Positions 5,111 through 5,661 of a stretch of 5,661 nt of DNA are shown here, piece after piece. Source of the stretch: a bacterium (GTDB lineage: Bacteria > SZUA-79 > Acidulodesulfobacterales > Acidulodesulfobacteraceae); assembly GCA_021788495.1 (NCBI GenBank), contig JAJYKQ010000063.1, positions 1-5,661 on the forward strand. The letters are read 5' to 3'. A program made the translations under genes and the position numbers. Each line of letters begins with the position of its first letter. Positions within the stretch are counted from its first letter, which is position 1. The notes under the pieces were generated by a model that had not been told where the DNA came from, did not search any database, and was given only the letters and a program-made list of their open reading frames with translations.

Positions 5111-5661
5111 ATGAACAACGAATTCAGAGATGGCGAAATGGACGGAAATAAAGATTACTATGAAGAAGGCGCGGATTCCTGCGGATGCGGTAGCGGCGAC
5201 GACGAAGGAGGTTCCTGCGGATGCGGAGGGGGAGAGGAAGAAGAAGGGTCTTCCTGCGGATGCGGCGGAGGACACGGACATGAAAGCAAAAATCCATTCG
5301 ACGAACAGTCCCCTATAGGCGGAGTTAAAAATATCATAGCGGTCGCGAGCGGAAAAGGCGGCGTAGGCAAATCTACTTTTAGCGTAAACTTGGCGATAAC
5401 GCTGGCCAAGCAGGGAAAAAAGGTGGGACTATTAGATGCAGACCTTTACGGCCCAAGCATTCCTATGATGATGGGAATAAATAAAAGACCCGACCTCACT
5501 TCCAGCAATAAAATAGTGCCCCTTGAAAAATTTGGAATTAAGCTTATGTCTTTAGGGTTTTTAATTCCCGACGATGCTCCTGCTATCTGGAGAGGTCCGG
5601 TAGTAATGCAGGTTATAACACAGTTTTTAAAAGACGTCGAATGGGGAGAAATCGATTTTTT
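5111..5661 (+). CDS. Mrp/NBP35-family P-loop ATPase, Fe-S cluster carrier (3' end outside window)
   Basis: 183 residues are visible. The ATPase domain begins near residue 70 with the deviant Walker A GKGGVGKST (81-89), followed by DADLYGPSIP (109-118) and RGPVV (161-165), the signature order of the Mrp/NBP35 (ApbC) branch of the MinD/ParA ATPases. Family members bind Fe-S clusters as dimers and pass them to apo-enzymes; the C-terminal CxxC that usually bridges the dimer would lie beyond the window. The N-terminal 60 residues are unusual: three SCGCG units (C24/C26, C36/C38, C49/C51) separated by Asp/Glu/Gly spacers and ending in GGHGH. Eukaryotic Nbp35 has a four-Cys N-terminal cluster site, and many anaerobe homologues have short Cys-rich heads, so a metal or Fe-S role is likely, but this spacing is not the eukaryotic one. 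It stands downstream of the radical SAM gene on the same strand, a sensible partner by function, yet has its own -10 box and ribosome site. Confidence 0.93.
   Translation, partial: MNNEFRDGEMDGNKDYYEEGADSCGCGSGDDEGGSCGCGGGEEEEGSSCGCGGGHGHESKNPFDEQSPIGGVKNIIAVASGKGGVGKSTFSVNLAITLAKQGKKVGLLDADLYGPSIPMMMGINKRPDLTSSNKIVPLEKFGIKLMSLGFLIPDDAPAIWRGPVVMQVITQFLKDVEWGEIDF
5176..5265 (+). repeat. Three perfect 15-base direct repeats encoding SCGCG
   Basis: TTCCTGCGGATGCGG occurs at 5176-5190, 5212-5226 and 5251-5265, with starts 36 and 39 bases apart, so all copies stay in frame inside the ATPase N-terminus. The codons are identical in every copy while the acidic spacers differ. This points to in-frame duplication or to strong conservation of the unit. 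The stretch is far more GC-rich than its surroundings. Confidence 0.9.

Noticed and set aside
5176..5265. Tandem repeats considered as a CRISPR or regulatory repeat array
   Set aside because: Only three 15-base units with coding-length spacing, all in frame within a clear protein gene.
5130..5318. Second plus-strand frame over the cysteine repeats
   Set aside because: It is out of frame with the Mrp gene, begins inside it, lacks a ribosome site and is repetitive only because the DNA is.
5158..5409. Minus-strand Pro/Ser-rich open frame opposite the ATPase head
   Set aside because: It is the complement of the Gly/Cys/Glu codons of the Mrp gene and crosses into the Walker A region.

Overview
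The window is AT-rich bacterial DNA with six protein genes, one cut by the right edge, and a possible tail of a seventh at the left edge. I see no rRNA, tRNA, CRISPR array, transposase or phage gene. The gene set points to an anaerobic or microaerophilic bacterium: a QueH-type epoxyqueuosine reductase, a radical SAM enzyme and an Mrp/NBP35 P-loop ATPase with a cysteine-rich N-terminus all depend on, or handle, iron-sulfur clusters. PlsY marks it as bacterial, and a lipoprotein with a glycine zipper suggests a Gram-negative-type envelope. A deltaproteobacterium-like lineage would fit, but that is inference.

Layout, left to right. Positions 2-67 are an open, Lys/Asp/Asn-rich reading frame that may be the tail of an upstream gene. 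It is followed closely by queH (90-677, +). A 280-bp spacer then carries a plausible promoter for a glycine-zipper lipoprotein (958-1659, +). That gene ends at a terminator hairpin (1689-1717) that also marks the convergent end of plsY (about 1716-2420, -). plsY lies directly behind, and overlaps, a gene for a winged-helix protein with a C-terminal zinc ribbon (2399-3460, -). A 174-bp divergent region (3461-3634) separates this regulator from a radical SAM enzyme with an unusual cluster motif (3635-4969, +). After a 141-bp AT-only spacer with a perfect 15-bp inverted repeat comes an Mrp/NBP35-type ATPase (5111 to the window edge, +), whose N-terminus carries three Ser-Cys-Gly-Cys-Gly repeats.

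How they may work together. The regulator and plsY look like one transcription unit, so the regulator may link membrane phospholipid synthesis to a signal; this is inference from overlap and strand. The radical SAM enzyme and the Mrp ATPase are co-oriented, and an Fe-S carrier next to an Fe-S enzyme makes sense, but they have separate apparent start signals. No complete new multi-gene system is evident. The items most worth following up are the CX8CX2C radical SAM enzyme, the tandem winged-helix/zinc-ribbon regulator coupled to plsY, and the triple CGC repeat of the ATPase.
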